Positions 18,016 through 27,003 of a stretch of DNA of 64,000 nucleotides are shown one piece after another. The stretch's first letter is position 1. The number at the start of each line of letters is the position of its first letter. The stretch comes from Pimelobacter simplex. GTDB taxonomy: Bacteria > Actinomycetota > Actinomycetes > Propionibacteriales > Nocardioidaceae. The translations under genes were made by a program, and so were the position numbers. Below the pieces are notes generated by a model that was not told the origin of the DNA, ran no database searches, and saw only the letters and a list, made by a program, of their open reading frames with translations. The stretch lies in the NCBI RefSeq assembly GCF_900114845.1, contig NZ_FOUK01000005.1:190339-254338 (forward strand). The letters are read 5' to 3'.

Positions 18016-20346
18016 TCAGCCGTTGCCGCGCCCCTTCTTGCCCTTGCCCTTCTTGCCCTTGCCGTTGCCCTTGGGCTTGGCCGGGGACCCGTCGGAGGGA
18101 TACAGGGTCACGGTGTCGCCGGTGGCGAGCTGGCCGCCGGCGCCGGGGGACGAGTAGGAGATCAGGCCGCGGGCCAGCCGGGAGTCGACCGAGCCGCCGC
18201 GGGCCACGGTGAAGCCCAGGGCCTCGAGCTCGGCGCGGGCGTCGTCGTAGGTCTTGCCGGCGACGGGCGGCACGGTGACGAGCAGCCCGGCGACGTCGGT
18301 GGACGACGGCCTGACGAAGTTCTCGTCGGGAAGCAGCGGCGCGATCGCCTTGAAGGCGTCACCCCACATCGGGCCTGCGGTGGTCGAGCCCGCGGTGCTG
18401 GCCCGGACGTAGCCGCCGATGGACTTGCCGTCGAGCGTCTGCTGGTTGCCGTTGGGCTTGACGCCCGCGACCATCGCGGCCCCGGCCAGGTTGGGGGTGT
18501 AGCCGGCGAACCAGACCGAGTAGTTGCCGTTGGTGGTTCCGGTCTTGCCGGCCGCGGGCTGGCCCGGGTTGAGCGCGGAGCCGAAGCCGCCGGGCTCGAC
18601 GACGCCGCGCAGGACGTCGGAGACCGCGTCGGCGACGGGGCTGGCGAGCACCTGGGTGCACTGCTTGTCGTACTTCTTGAGCACGTTGCCCTGGGCGTCG
18701 GCGATCTGGGTGACCGGTCGGGCGTCGCAGTGCAGGCCGCGGGCGGCGAAGGTCGAGTACGCCTCGGCCATGTCGAGCGGGCTCACGTCGACGACGCCGA
18801 GGGTGAAGGACGGCTTGATGTTGTCCTTCGTCAGCGAGCGGATGCCCATCTGCTTGGCCAGCTTGTAGGGCTCGCAGATGCCGGTGGCGAGCTCGAGGTT
18901 CACGAAGAACGTGTTGACCGAGTTGCGGGTGCCCTCGTAGAGGTTCGGGTTGGCCGACGAGCTCGTGGAGTTCTTCGGCTCCCACACGCCGCTGCTCTGG
19001 TAGGGGCCGTCGCAGGTCTCGAACTTGTTCTCGGGGAAGTAGCCCGGGTTGGGCGCCGGGAAGGTCTTGGTCAGGGGGATGCCCTGGCTGATCGCGGCGG
19101 CGAGCACGAAGGCCTTGAACGTCGAGCCGGCCTGGGCGCCGTTGGCGTCGCCGTACTTCTTCGGGACGACGTAGTTGAGGAAGGTCTCGCCCTTGCGGGT
19201 GCCCATGGGGCGCGACTGCGCGAGCGCCTTGACGTTGCCGGTGCCGGGCTCGATCAGGGCGAGCGCGCCGACGGCCTGGTCGCCCTTGTAGACCTGGCCG
19301 GAGACACCCTGCTGGGCGGCGCGCTGGTAGCGCATGTCGATGGTGGTCCGGATGGTCAGGCCGCCGTTGAAGATGAGCCGCTTGCGGTCCTGGGTGGTGG
19401 CGCCGAGGGCGTCGTCGGTCATGAGCCAGCGCACGACGTAGTCGCAGAAGAACTGGGCGCCGGAGTTGAGGCAGCCGTTGGGCTGGTTCTTGACCTTGAG
19501 ACCGAGCTTCTTGGCCTTGGCGGCGTCGGCGTCGGCCTCGGAGACGACGTTGAGCTGGGCCATCCGGTCGAGCACGATGTTGCGGCGGACGGTCGCCTGC
19601 GCGGGGTTCTTGGTCGGGTTGTACGCCTCGGGGCTCTGCACCAGACCGCCGAGGAGGGCGGCCTGGCGGAGGTTGAGGTCCTTGGCGTTGACGCTGAAGT
19701 AGTGCTGCGCCGCGGCCTGGACGCCGTACGCGCCGTCGCCGAAGTAGGCCGTGTTGAGGTAGCGCTCGAGGATCCAGTCCTTGCTGTGGCGCTTCTCGAG
19801 GGCGATGGCGTAGCGCAGCTCGCGGAGCTTGCGGCCGTAGGTGTCGTCGGTGGCGGCCTTGCGCTCCTCGTCGGTGTCGGCCTGGTTGAGCAGGGTCAGC
19901 TTGACCAGCTGCTGGGTGATCGAGGAGCCACCCTGGGCGACGCCGCCGGAGGCCTGGTTGGTGAGCAGCGCGCGCATCGTGCCCTTGAGGTCGAGCGCGC
20001 CGTGCTGGTAGAAGCGGAAGTCCTCGATGGCGACGATCGCCTCGACCATGGTCCGCGAGATCTGGCGGAGCGGGACGTTGACCCGGTTCTGGTCGTAGAG
20101 GGTCGCGATGGTCTTGCCGTTGATGTCCTCGATCTCGGTCCGCTGCGGGAGCTGCTCGGTCTCGAGCTCCTGCGGGAGGTCGTCCACGGACTCGGCCACG
20201 TTGCGGGCCGAGAAGCCGACCACGCCGGCGAACGGGATCGCGAGACCGGCCACGACGACGCCGAGCACGGCGGCGACGAGGAGCATGACGCCGAGGTGGG
20301 AGGCGATCTTTCCGGGCGGCAGACCGTCGAACCGGGTGCGGGACAT
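18016..20346 (-). CDS. Class A penicillin-binding protein with PASTA domain
   Basis: 776 aa bifunctional peptidoglycan synthase. One N-terminal membrane anchor is followed by a GT51 glycosyltransferase domain (AIEDFRFYQHGALDLKG carrying the catalytic Glu, then GGSSITQQLVK) over about residues 85-260. The transpeptidase domain has SxxK as STFK near 408, SxN as SVN near 475, and KTG in GKTGTTNG near 600. A single PASTA domain lies at about 695-755, and a Lys/Gly-rich tail ends the protein. The start at 20346 is supported by a TACCCT -10 box 7 nt upstream. Divergent from the WblA-type gene, an arrangement also known in Streptomyces. Confidence 0.95.
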   Translation of the reverse strand: MSRTRFDGLPPGKIASHLGVMLLVAAVLGVVVAGLAIPFAGVVGFSARNVAESVDDLPQELETEQLPQRTEIEDINGKTIATLYDQNRVNVPLRQISRTMVEAIVAIEDFRFYQHGALDLKGTMRALLTNQASGGVAQGGSSITQQLVKLTLLNQADTDEERKAATDDTYGRKLRELRYAIALEKRHSKDWILERYLNTAYFGDGAYGVQAAAQHYFSVNAKDLNLRQAALLGGLVQSPEAYNPTKNPAQATVRRNIVLDRMAQLNVVSEADADAAKAKKLGLKVKNQPNGCLNSGAQFFCDYVVRWLMTDDALGATTQDRKRLIFNGGLTIRTTIDMRYQRAAQQGVSGQVYKGDQAVGALALIEPGTGNVKALAQSRPMGTRKGETFLNYVVPKKYGDANGAQAGSTFKAFVLAAAISQGIPLTKTFPAPNPGYFPENKFETCDGPYQSSGVWEPKNSTSSSANPNLYEGTRNSVNTFFVNLELATGICEPYKLAKQMGIRSLTKDNIKPSFTLGVVDVSPLDMAEAYSTFAARGLHCDARPVTQIADAQGNVLKKYDKQCTQVLASPVADAVSDVLRGVVEPGGFGSALNPGQPAAGKTGTTNGNYSVWFAGYTPNLAGAAMVAGVKPNGNQQTLDGKSIGGYVRASTAGSTTAGPMWGDAFKAIAPLLPDENFVRPSSTDVAGLLVTVPPVAGKTYDDARAELEALGFTVARGGSVDSRLARGLISYSSPGAGGQLATGDTVTLYPSDGSPAKPKGNGKGKKGKGKKGRGNG

Positions 20347-20353
20347 GCGGCTC

Positions 20354-20359
20354 AGGGTA
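20354..20359 (-). promoter_or_regulatory. -10 box of leaderless PBP promoter
   Basis: TACCCT on the minus strand, then 7 nt (GAGCCGC) and the ATG at 20346. The rest of the 208-nt divergent gap up to 20554 holds the long leader of the WhiB-like gene, including an AT-richer stretch at about 20460-20490. No further motif could be assigned there. Confidence 0.55.
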
Positions 20360-20554
20360 CGGGACGGGCCCTCATCGCTCCGAGTCGCCGAAGTCGCTCC
20401 GCCCCACCGCTCGTAGTCCATTGTGACTAGAGAGGTTGGGCCCAATGAGCGGTGTCGGTATTGGCGATACTCCTTTACTTTGATTCGGTCGAGGAGAACC
20501 AAGCGCTGTGGGGGTGCTGGCTCCTCGGATGTGGGAACCATTCAGGGGACAACT

Positions 20555-20836
20555 ATGTGGGTAGATGACTGGGCGCCTCGTGCTGCCTGCCGGGACCAGC
20601 AGCCCGACCAGCTCTTCGTCCGTGGGGCGGAGCAGAACAAGGCCAAGCAGGTCTGCGCCGGCTGTGCCGTGCGCACCGAGTGCCTCGCCGAGGCACTCGA
20701 CAACCAGATCGAGTGGGGTGTCTGGGGCGGAATGACGGAACGGGAGCGCCGCGCGCTCCTGCGCCGCCGCCCGCAGGCCTCGTGGCGCAAGGTCCTCGAG
20801 GACGCGCGGGACCGTCAGGACCCCGCGACCGTCTGA
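20555..20836 (+). CDS. WhiB-family regulator, WblA/WhiB4 type
   Basis: 93 aa iron-sulfur transcription factor. Four conserved cysteines form the pattern AACRD ... VCAGCAVRTEC, expected to ligate a redox-sensitive 4Fe-4S cluster. GVWGGMTERERRALLRRRP is the turn motif followed by the basic DNA-binding tail. The LFVRGAEQNKAKQVC segment fits Streptomyces WblA and mycobacterial WhiB4 better than WhiB1. ATG 20555 has GGGGAC 7 nt upstream, so unlike many genes here it has a leader. Adjacent PBP and ArsA-like genes reproduce the WblA neighbourhood known in Streptomyces. The 3' end overlaps the convergent ATPase gene by 22 nt. Confidence 0.92.
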   Translation: MWVDDWAPRAACRDQQPDQLFVRGAEQNKAKQVCAGCAVRTECLAEALDNQIEWGVWGGMTERERRALLRRRPQASWRKVLEDARDRQDPATV

Positions 20837-22008
20837 CCGAGGAGCGCACCGACGGTGCGCAGGCCGTGGAGGTCGTGGACGTCTCCGGCCAGGGCCGGTA
20901 CGACGGCCGTCGCCACCTGCGGGTGCGCGGTCGCGAACCGGTCCCGGAGCGCGCGCTCGCGCTGCACCATGCGCACGCGGTCGGCGTGCAGCCGGAGGAG
21001 TCCGGCGGTCAGCGACGCGGGGTCGGTACGACGCAGCCGCTCCGCCGCGGTCATCGCCTCGTCGGCGGACAGCTCGCCGCCGGGGTCGGGGCTGGCGCGG
21101 TTGACGACGAGCCCCGCGAGGGGCATGTCGTCCTCGCTGAGCCGCTCGACGAAGTACTCGGCCTCGCGCAGCGCGTCGGGCTCGGGAGCGGCGACCACGA
21201 GGAACGCCGTGCCGTCGGCCTTGAGCAGCGAGTAGGTCTGCTGCGCGCGCTGGCGGAAGCCGCCGAAGACGGTGTCGAGCGCGGTCACGAACGTCTGCAG
21301 GTCCTTGAGGAACTGGGCGCCGAGCACCTTGGTCAGCGCGTTGGTGATGAGGCCGAGGCCGGCCGTCATCAGCTTGGCCGGTCCCTTCGCGGGCACCAGC
21401 AGCAGCCGGACGAAGCGGCCGTCGAGGAAGCTCGAGAGCCGCTCGGGCGCGTCGAGGAAGTCGAGCGCCGAGCGCGACGGCGGGGTGTCGACCACGATCA
21501 GGTCGTACGTGCCGGACGCCTGCGCATCTCGGTGAATCTGGCCGAGCTTCTCCATCGCCATGTACTCCTGCGTGCCCGCGAACGAGCTCGACAGCGCGAT
21601 GTAGAACGGGTTGGCCAGGATCTGCTGCGCCTTCTCGGGGCTGGCCTGGGAGAGCACCACCTCGTCGAAGGTGCGCTTCATGTCGAGCATCATCGCGTCG
21701 AGGCTGCCCGTGCCCTCGACGCCGGTGACCGGGCGTGGGGTGTTGTCGAGCTCCTCGATGCCCATCGACTGGGCGAGCCGGCGCGCCGGGTCGATGGTGA
21801 GGACGACGACCTTGCGGCCCCGCTCGGCCGCGCGCAGCGCGAGCGCGGCACTGGTGGTGGTCTTGCCGACGCCGCCCGAGCCGCAGCACACGATGATGCC
21901 GGTGGTGGGGTCGTCGAGGAGCGCGTCGACGTCGAGCGCGCCGGCGCGGCGGCCGGGCGCGGTGGCGGGGCCGACGCGGGAGGGGCGCTGGGTGGAGCTG
22001 CGTGCCAT
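20815..22008 (-). CDS. ArsA-like (GET3/MinD-superfamily) ATPase, second of pair
   Basis: 397 aa. The deviant Walker A CCGSGGVGKTTTSAALAL is near residue 40. The switch region VVLTIDPARRLAQSMG and LIVVDTPPSRSALDFLDAP are typical of the ArsA/GET3 branch. There is no ArsD/ArsB neighbour and no evidence of arsenite transport. In actinobacteria this pair is conserved beside wblA, with unknown clients. It lies 2 nt after the first ATPase gene and presumably acts with it as a heterodimer (inference). Its 3' end is antisense to the end of the WhiB-like gene. Confidence 0.9.
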   Translation of the reverse strand: MARSSTQRPSRVGPATAPGRRAGALDVDALLDDPTTGIIVCCGSGGVGKTTTSAALALRAAERGRKVVVLTIDPARRLAQSMGIEELDNTPRPVTGVEGTGSLDAMMLDMKRTFDEVVLSQASPEKAQQILANPFYIALSSSFAGTQEYMAMEKLGQIHRDAQASGTYDLIVVDTPPSRSALDFLDAPERLSSFLDGRFVRLLLVPAKGPAKLMTAGLGLITNALTKVLGAQFLKDLQTFVTALDTVFGGFRQRAQQTYSLLKADGTAFLVVAAPEPDALREAEYFVERLSEDDMPLAGLVVNRASPDPGGELSADEAMTAAERLRRTDPASLTAGLLRLHADRVRMVQRERALRDRFATAHPQVATAVVPALAGDVHDLHGLRTVGALLGQTVAGS

Positions 22009-22010
22009 GA

Positions 22011-23009
22011 CTACGCCATCCCCTGCTCTCGGAGGAGTCCGGCGAGCTCGTAGAGCCCGCCGAGGTCGATCCCGCCCGCCATCCGCGGCAGCTCGTACGA
22101 CGGCACGTCCAGCGCGGCGACGAGGTCGCGCTGGGAGTCCTCGAGCGCGCGGCGCTCGGCGTGGTCGGCGGCCTCGGCGAGCAGCCCGTCGACGAGACCG
22201 GGACCGACCTCGAGCCCGCCGTCGGTGAGGTCCTGCTCGATCCGGGTCCGGTCGAGGGTGCCGGCCCGGGCCGCGGAGAGCTGCTCGTCGGTGAGGTCGC
22301 GCGGGCGGACCTGGTTGACGACGACGCCGCCGACGGGGAGCCGTGCGGCGCGCAGCTCGGTGATGCCGTCGGCGGTCTCCTGGACCGGCATCTCCTCGAG
22401 CACGGTGACCAGGTGCACGGCGGTCCGCGGGGAGCGGAAGAGCGTCATCATCGTGTCGGACTGCGACTTGATCGGGCCGACCTTGGCCAGCCCGGCGAGC
22501 TCGTTGCTGACGTTGAGGAACTGGGTGATCCGGCCGGTGGGCGGCGCGTCGAGCACCACGGCGTCGTACTCGATGGCGCCCTTGTTGCGGCTGTTGCGCT
22601 GCACGGCCTCGTAGACCTTGCCGGTCAGCAGCACGTCGCGGACGCCGGGCGCGATCGTGGTCGCGAACTCGATGACGCCGAACCGGTCGAGCGCCTTGCC
22701 GGCGCGACCGAGGCGGTAGTACATCGAGAGGTACTCGAGCAGCGCCGACTCGGCGTCGATGTGGAGCGCGTGGACGACGCCCCGGCCGCCGTCGGCGTCG
22801 GGGAGGCCGGTGGTGAGCCGCCGCTCCTGGTAGGGCAGCGGATCGACGTCGAACATCCGGGCGATGCCCTGGCGCCCCTCGACCTCGCACAGCAGCACGT
22901 TCTTGCCGCGGGTGGCCAGCGCGAGGGCGAGCGCGGACGCGACGGTGGACTTGCCGGTGCCACCTTTGCCGGTGACCACGTGCAGGCGGACCTTCCCCCA
23001 GTCGCTCAC
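22011..23009 (-). CDS. ArsA-like ATPase, first of pair
   Basis: 332 aa. The P-loop VVTGKGGTGKSTVASALALAL sits at residues about 11-31; the signature lysine precedes the GGTGKS loop, as in MinD/ArsA proteins. EVEGRQGIARMFDVDPLPY and YDAVVLDAPPTGRITQFLNV are the switch motifs. It starts at GTG 23009 with a TAGGCT -10 box 8 nt upstream and is the promoter-proximal gene of the two-ATPase operon. Probably a dimeric ATP-dependent targeting or chaperone factor; substrate unknown. Confidence 0.9.
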   Translation of the reverse strand: MSDWGKVRLHVVTGKGGTGKSTVASALALALATRGKNVLLCEVEGRQGIARMFDVDPLPYQERRLTTGLPDADGGRGVVHALHIDAESALLEYLSMYYRLGRAGKALDRFGVIEFATTIAPGVRDVLLTGKVYEAVQRNSRNKGAIEYDAVVLDAPPTGRITQFLNVSNELAGLAKVGPIKSQSDTMMTLFRSPRTAVHLVTVLEEMPVQETADGITELRAARLPVGGVVVNQVRPRDLTDEQLSAARAGTLDRTRIEQDLTDGGLEVGPGLVDGLLAEAADHAERRALEDSQRDLVAALDVPSYELPRMAGGIDLGGLYELAGLLREQGMA

Positions 23010-23017
23010 GAGGGCAG

Positions 23018-23023
23018 AGCCTA
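23018..23023 (-). promoter_or_regulatory. -10 box of leaderless ArsA-like operon promoter
   Basis: TAGGCT on the minus strand precedes the GTG at 23009 by 8 nt. It separates the ATPase pair from the ABC exporter genes upstream. Confidence 0.45.
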
Positions 23024-23048
23024 GCGAGCGACTGGGGAGGTGGGGGCG

Positions 23049-25487
23049 CTACTCCAGCGCGAGCCCGGCTGCGGGCGTGACCTTGGCCGCCCGGCGCGAG
23101 GGCACGACCGCGGCGAGGAGGCCTGCCAGGGCGGACGTCGCGACGACCAGGGCGAGCTGGCCCCAGGGCAGGACGACGTGCGCGCCGTCGACCGCCGGCT
23201 CGACCAGCGCGCGGACGCCGGCCCAGGCGAAGAGCACGCCGAGCGTGGTGCCGACGAGGGTGGCGACGACGGCGAGCAGGACGGCCTCGGCGGCGAGCAT
23301 CCGGCGCACCTGGCGGCGGGTGAGGCCGAGGGCGCGCAGGAGGGCGTGCTCGCGGCCGCGCTCGAGGACGGACAGGCCGAGCGTGTTGGCGATGCCGACC
23401 AGCGCGATCACGACGGCGATGCCGAGCAGGCCGACGACGCCGCCGGTGACGACGTCGAGCTGGACGTCGACGTACGAGCGCCGGGCGAGGCCGTTCTGGA
23501 GGCCGGCTCCGACGGGGGAGCCGATCGCCTCGACGGACCCGGCGAGGTCCTGCGGGTCGGCACCGTCGGCGGCGCGCAGCCAGACCGCCTGGGTGGCGGC
23601 ACCGGGTGCGAGCCGGTGCAGCGTGGAGGTGCTCACCAGGGCGGCCTCGCCCCAGCCCTCGCCGCCGACGACGCGCAGCCGCGCCGACCGGTCGCCGACG
23701 GTGACCACGACCCGGTCGCCCGGCTCGACGCCGTCGCCGAGCAGGTCCCAGGGGACGACGACCTGGCGCGAGCCGACCGACGGCAGGTCGCCGTGCAGGA
23801 CCGGCCGGACGCCGGTCGCCGCGCCGGAGGGCTCGGCGACCACGGGGACCTTGCCCAGGCCGGCGATCTCGGCCGGTGCGCCGGGCACGCTGACCGCCCC
23901 GTCGACGCCGTCGATCGCGCCGAGCCGGGTGACGACGTCGGGCGGCAGCGTCGCGGTGCCGGTGACGGCGAGGTCGACGGGGTACTGCTCGTCCATCTCG
24001 GCGGACAGGGCGGTGCGCGAGCTCGCCATCCCGGTGAGCACCGCGGTGGTGAGGGTGACGCCGATGAGGAGCGAGGCCGCGGTGGCCGCCGTACGGCGGG
24101 GGTTGCGGACCGCATTGCCGGCGGCCAGCCGGCCGACCGGGCCCAGCGCGCGGTGGGCGAGCCGGCCCGCGGTCCGGATCAGGCCGGGCACCAGGACCGG
24201 GCCGAGCAGCAGGACGCCGACGAAGGTGCCGGCGCCGCCGACGACGAGCACGGGCGGGCTGGACGCCGCGACGGCGGCCGCGAGCGCGGCGAGGCCCAGG
24301 GCGACGACGGCGAGGCCGACCACCACCCGGACCCGGCCCGTGCGGGTCGAGACGCGAGTGCTGTCGTCGGGCCGCAGCGCGGCCAGCGGGCTGACCCGGA
24401 CGACACGCCGGGTCGGCAGCCAGGCCGCGACGAGCGTGACGCCGAGCCCGACGGCCGCGGCAGCGATCAGCCAGACCGGGGCGACCTCGGCCGGGCCGAG
24501 GCGGGCGCTGGGCCACTGGTGCCGGACCAGGGCGACCAGGCCGTGGCCGAGCCCGAGCCCGCCGAGGACGCCGGTGACCGCGGCGAGCACGCCGAGCGCG
24601 AGCGACTCGAGCCGGACCGAGCGGACCACCTGGCGGCGGGTCGCGCCGACGCAGCGCAACAGCGCGAAGTCCCGGGCCCGCTGGGCGAAGAGGATCGCGA
24701 ACGTGTTGTTGATGACCAGGACCGCCACCAGCAGCGCGATCGCGGCGAACAGCAGCACGACGATCGCGATCACGTCGACGCCGTTGTTGACGTCCTTCTG
24801 GAGCTTCTGGACGTACGCGTCGACCGCGACCGTGTCCGCGTCGGGGACGACGTCGTCGATCGCGCCGCGCGCCGCGGCGAGGTCGCCGGAGCCGCTCCAC
24901 GCCAGGCTGGTGACGTAGAGCCGGTCGGTCCAGCGGGCCAGGTCGGACCAGAGCAGGTAGACCGACGCCACCGAGTACGTCGACGGCGAGTCGACGAGCC
25001 CGGTCACCGTCACGTCGAGCGCACCGGTGCCGGTGCCCACCCGCAGGTGGTCGCCGACGCCGATCTCGCCGACCTTGGCGGCGTTGACGTCGACGACGGC
25101 CTCGCCGGGACCGCTGGGGAAGCGGCCGTCGACGAGCTTCTGCCAGCGCCGCTCGGGACGATCGGGCACCTGGCCGACGTCGGCGCTGCTGTCGAGGACC
25201 TTGCCGTCGCGGGCGACCTGCTGGGTGGTCCAGCCGATCATCCAGGCGTCGGCACCGGACTTCGCGGCGGCGTCGATCAGCCGGGCGGCGTCCTCGGGGG
25301 AGGGATCGTCGACGACCGCGTCGGCGCCCGCGTAGGGCTCGCCGATGCCGGCGCTCAGCCCGTTGCGGACCGACGACGAGAGGGCCGCGGTGACCACGAT
25401 GAAGACGACGCCGACGACGATCGCGAGCAGCGCGGCGCCGTACCGCCGGGTGTGGGTGCGGAGGGAGGCGAGGAGGACGGTACGCAT
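23049..25487 (-). CDS. ABC transporter permease, FtsX/MacB type
   Basis: 812 aa. An N-terminal transmembrane helix (AALLAIVVGVVFIVVTAAL) is followed by a large extracytoplasmic domain and three helices with the FtsX pattern (LVINNTFAILFAQRARDFALLRCVGATRRQV). A second, duplicated half ends with VIALVGIANTLGLSVLERGREHALLRALGLTRRQVRRML and a final helix. The two FtsX cores in one chain suggest a complete transmembrane unit. Such exporters move lipids, peptides or antibiotics, or transmit mechanical signals. The ATG overlaps the stop of the ATPase gene by one base (TGATG), so they form one operon. Confidence 0.92.
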   Translation of the reverse strand: MRTVLLASLRTHTRRYGAALLAIVVGVVFIVVTAALSSSVRNGLSAGIGEPYAGADAVVDDPSPEDAARLIDAAAKSGADAWMIGWTTQQVARDGKVLDSSADVGQVPDRPERRWQKLVDGRFPSGPGEAVVDVNAAKVGEIGVGDHLRVGTGTGALDVTVTGLVDSPSTYSVASVYLLWSDLARWTDRLYVTSLAWSGSGDLAAARGAIDDVVPDADTVAVDAYVQKLQKDVNNGVDVIAIVVLLFAAIALLVAVLVINNTFAILFAQRARDFALLRCVGATRRQVVRSVRLESLALGVLAAVTGVLGGLGLGHGLVALVRHQWPSARLGPAEVAPVWLIAAAAVGLGVTLVAAWLPTRRVVRVSPLAALRPDDSTRVSTRTGRVRVVVGLAVVALGLAALAAAVAASSPPVLVVGGAGTFVGVLLLGPVLVPGLIRTAGRLAHRALGPVGRLAAGNAVRNPRRTAATAASLLIGVTLTTAVLTGMASSRTALSAEMDEQYPVDLAVTGTATLPPDVVTRLGAIDGVDGAVSVPGAPAEIAGLGKVPVVAEPSGAATGVRPVLHGDLPSVGSRQVVVPWDLLGDGVEPGDRVVVTVGDRSARLRVVGGEGWGEAALVSTSTLHRLAPGAATQAVWLRAADGADPQDLAGSVEAIGSPVGAGLQNGLARRSYVDVQLDVVTGGVVGLLGIAVVIALVGIANTLGLSVLERGREHALLRALGLTRRQVRRMLAAEAVLLAVVATLVGTTLGVLFAWAGVRALVEPAVDGAHVVLPWGQLALVVATSALAGLLAAVVPSRRAAKVTPAAGLALE

Positions 25488-26182
25488 CAGGCTGCGACTC
25501 GGCTGGCGATCTGGCCGTCGGTGAGCACGATGACGTCGTCGGCGTAGCGCGCGGCCTCGGTCTCGTGGGTCACCATGACGACGGTCTGACCGAGCTCGCG
25601 TACCGAGCGGCGCAGGAACGCGAGGACCTCGGCGGACGTCGTGCTGTCGAGGTTGCCGGTCGGCTCGTCGGCGAAGACGATCGCCGGCGCGGTGACGAGC
25701 GCCCGCGCGATCGCGACCCGCTGCTGCTGACCGCCCGACATCTCGGCCGGCCGGTGGGTGAGCCGCGAGCTGATGCCGAGCGTGTCGACGACCTGCTCGA
25801 ACCGCGCCGCGAGCGCGGGCTCGCGGCGGTCGCGGCCGGCCAGCTCGGTGGGCAGCCAGATGTTCTGCGCGGCGGTCAGCATCGGCAGCAGGTTGAACGC
25901 CTGGAAGACGAAGCCGAGGTGGTCGCGCCGGAAGCGGGTCAGCGCGTCGTCGTCCAGCCCGGCGAGCTCGCGCCCGGCCACGGTGACGCTGCCCGACGTG
26001 GGCTGGTCGAGCCCGGCCAGGCAGTGCATGAGCGTGGACTTGCCGGAGCCGGAGGGCCCCATGATCGCGGTGAACCGGCCGGCCGGGAGGTCGAGGTCGA
26101 CGCCGCGGAGGGCATGGACCAGGGTGTCGCCGTGGCCGTAGGACTTGGTGAGGCCGCGGGTGCTGGCGGCGAGATCGGTCAT
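25487..26182 (-). CDS. ABC transporter ATP-binding protein (MacB/LolD type)
   Basis: 231 aa. Walker A is GPSGSGKST, the Q-loop lies in FVFQAFNLLPMLTAAQNIWLP, the signature is MSGGQQQRVAIARAL, and Walker B is AIVFADEPTGNLDS with the H-loop VTHETEAARYA. The DEPTGNLDS form and the RRDHLGFVFQ segment are typical of ATPases paired with FtsX-type permeases, and the permease follows immediately. ATG 26182 was chosen; in-frame upstream codons would extend into the phosphatase-like gene. Confidence 0.94.
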   Translation of the reverse strand: MTDLAASTRGLTKSYGHGDTLVHALRGVDLDLPAGRFTAIMGPSGSGKSTLMHCLAGLDQPTSGSVTVAGRELAGLDDDALTRFRRDHLGFVFQAFNLLPMLTAAQNIWLPTELAGRDRREPALAARFEQVVDTLGISSRLTHRPAEMSGGQQQRVAIARALVTAPAIVFADEPTGNLDSTTSAEVLAFLRRSVRELGQTVVMVTHETEAARYADDVIVLTDGQIASRVAA

Positions 26183-26217
26183 GGCACCGAGCCTGGTCGA
26201 GCGCGGGCCGCGGATCG

Positions 26218-27003
26218 TCAGGCCACGGGTTGATCCGGGGTCCGACGTGGGGTGGACAAGGCCGGCGCGACCAGGCGGACGAGCGCGTCGTGCGTGCGCT
26301 CGTCGGCGGCGGCCAGCAGGCCGCGACCGCTCTCGACGGCGCCGCCGTGCAGGTCGGTGACGACGCAGCCCGCGGCCCGGCACAGCGCGATCCCGGCGGC
26401 GAAGTGGACGCTGTCGTGGAGGGTGCCGGGGGCGCCGTCGGTGACGTAGCCGGCACGCTGCCCGGTGGCGACCCAGGCCAGCGCGAGCGTGGTGGACAGC
26501 ACGCGCGGCCCGAACACCCGCCGGAAGGCGGGATCGGCGGCGAGCTCGGCGCCGACGAAGGGCCGGTCGGTCGGGCCGTCGGCGTTGAGGTCGACCAGGC
26601 CCGAGGCGGCCGACGGGGTCGGGGGCGCGTCGGTCGCCCAGGTCTCGCCGGCGAGCGGGTCGACGACGGCCGCGGCAGTGGTCACGCCGTCGACCTGGAG
26701 CGCGACGTTGACCGCGACCAGGGGAGTGGCGGTCGCGAAGTTGAGCGTCCCGCAGAGGGGATCGACCAGCCAGCGCCGGGTGGCGCCGCGGTCACCGGTG
26801 GCGCCGAGCTCCTCGCCGACCACGAGGTCGCCGGGGCGCTCCCGGGCCAGCACGTCGAGGATCGCCCGCTCGGCGGCCACGTCGGCGTCGGTCGCGAAGT
26901 CGAGACCGTCCTTGGCGTGGCGGACCAGCGTGCCGCCGTACCGGGCGCGGACGACGGCGGCGCCGGCCTCGGCGGCGGCGCGCGCGACCCGGGCGTCGCT
27001 CAC
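26218..27003 (-). CDS. Inositol-monophosphatase-like protein with altered metal site
   Basis: 261 aa. The fold is recognised from DGLDFATDADVAAERAIL, GEELG and LVDPLCGTLNFATATPLVAVNVAL. The canonical DPxDGTxNF motif reads DPLCGTLNF, with Cys replacing the second metal-binding Asp. The WDxAAG motif reads VHFAAG, so the third Asp is also missing. Classical Mg-dependent phosphatase chemistry is therefore doubtful. The rest of the protein looks intact, so this is probably a divergent, maintained subfamily rather than a decaying gene. GTG start 27003 overlaps the stop of the response-regulator gene. Confidence 0.8.
   Translation of the reverse strand: MSDARVARAAAEAGAAVVRARYGGTLVRHAKDGLDFATDADVAAERAILDVLARERPGDLVVGEELGATGDRGATRRWLVDPLCGTLNFATATPLVAVNVALQVDGVTTAAAVVDPLAGETWATDAPPTPSAASGLVDLNADGPTDRPFVGAELAADPAFRRVFGPRVLSTTLALAWVATGQRAGYVTDGAPGTLHDSVHFAAGIALCRAAGCVVTDLHGGAVESGRGLLAAADERTHDALVRLVAPALSTPRRTPDQPVA

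Noticed and set aside
20347..20421. Upstream in-frame start (ATG at 20421) for the penicillin-binding protein
   Set aside because: The start at 20346 directly follows a leaderless promoter, and the extra residues are not typical of class A PBPs.
26218..27003. Interpretation of the IMPase-like gene as a pseudogene
   Set aside because: The frame is intact, overlaps its operon neighbours precisely, and only the metal-site residues differ.
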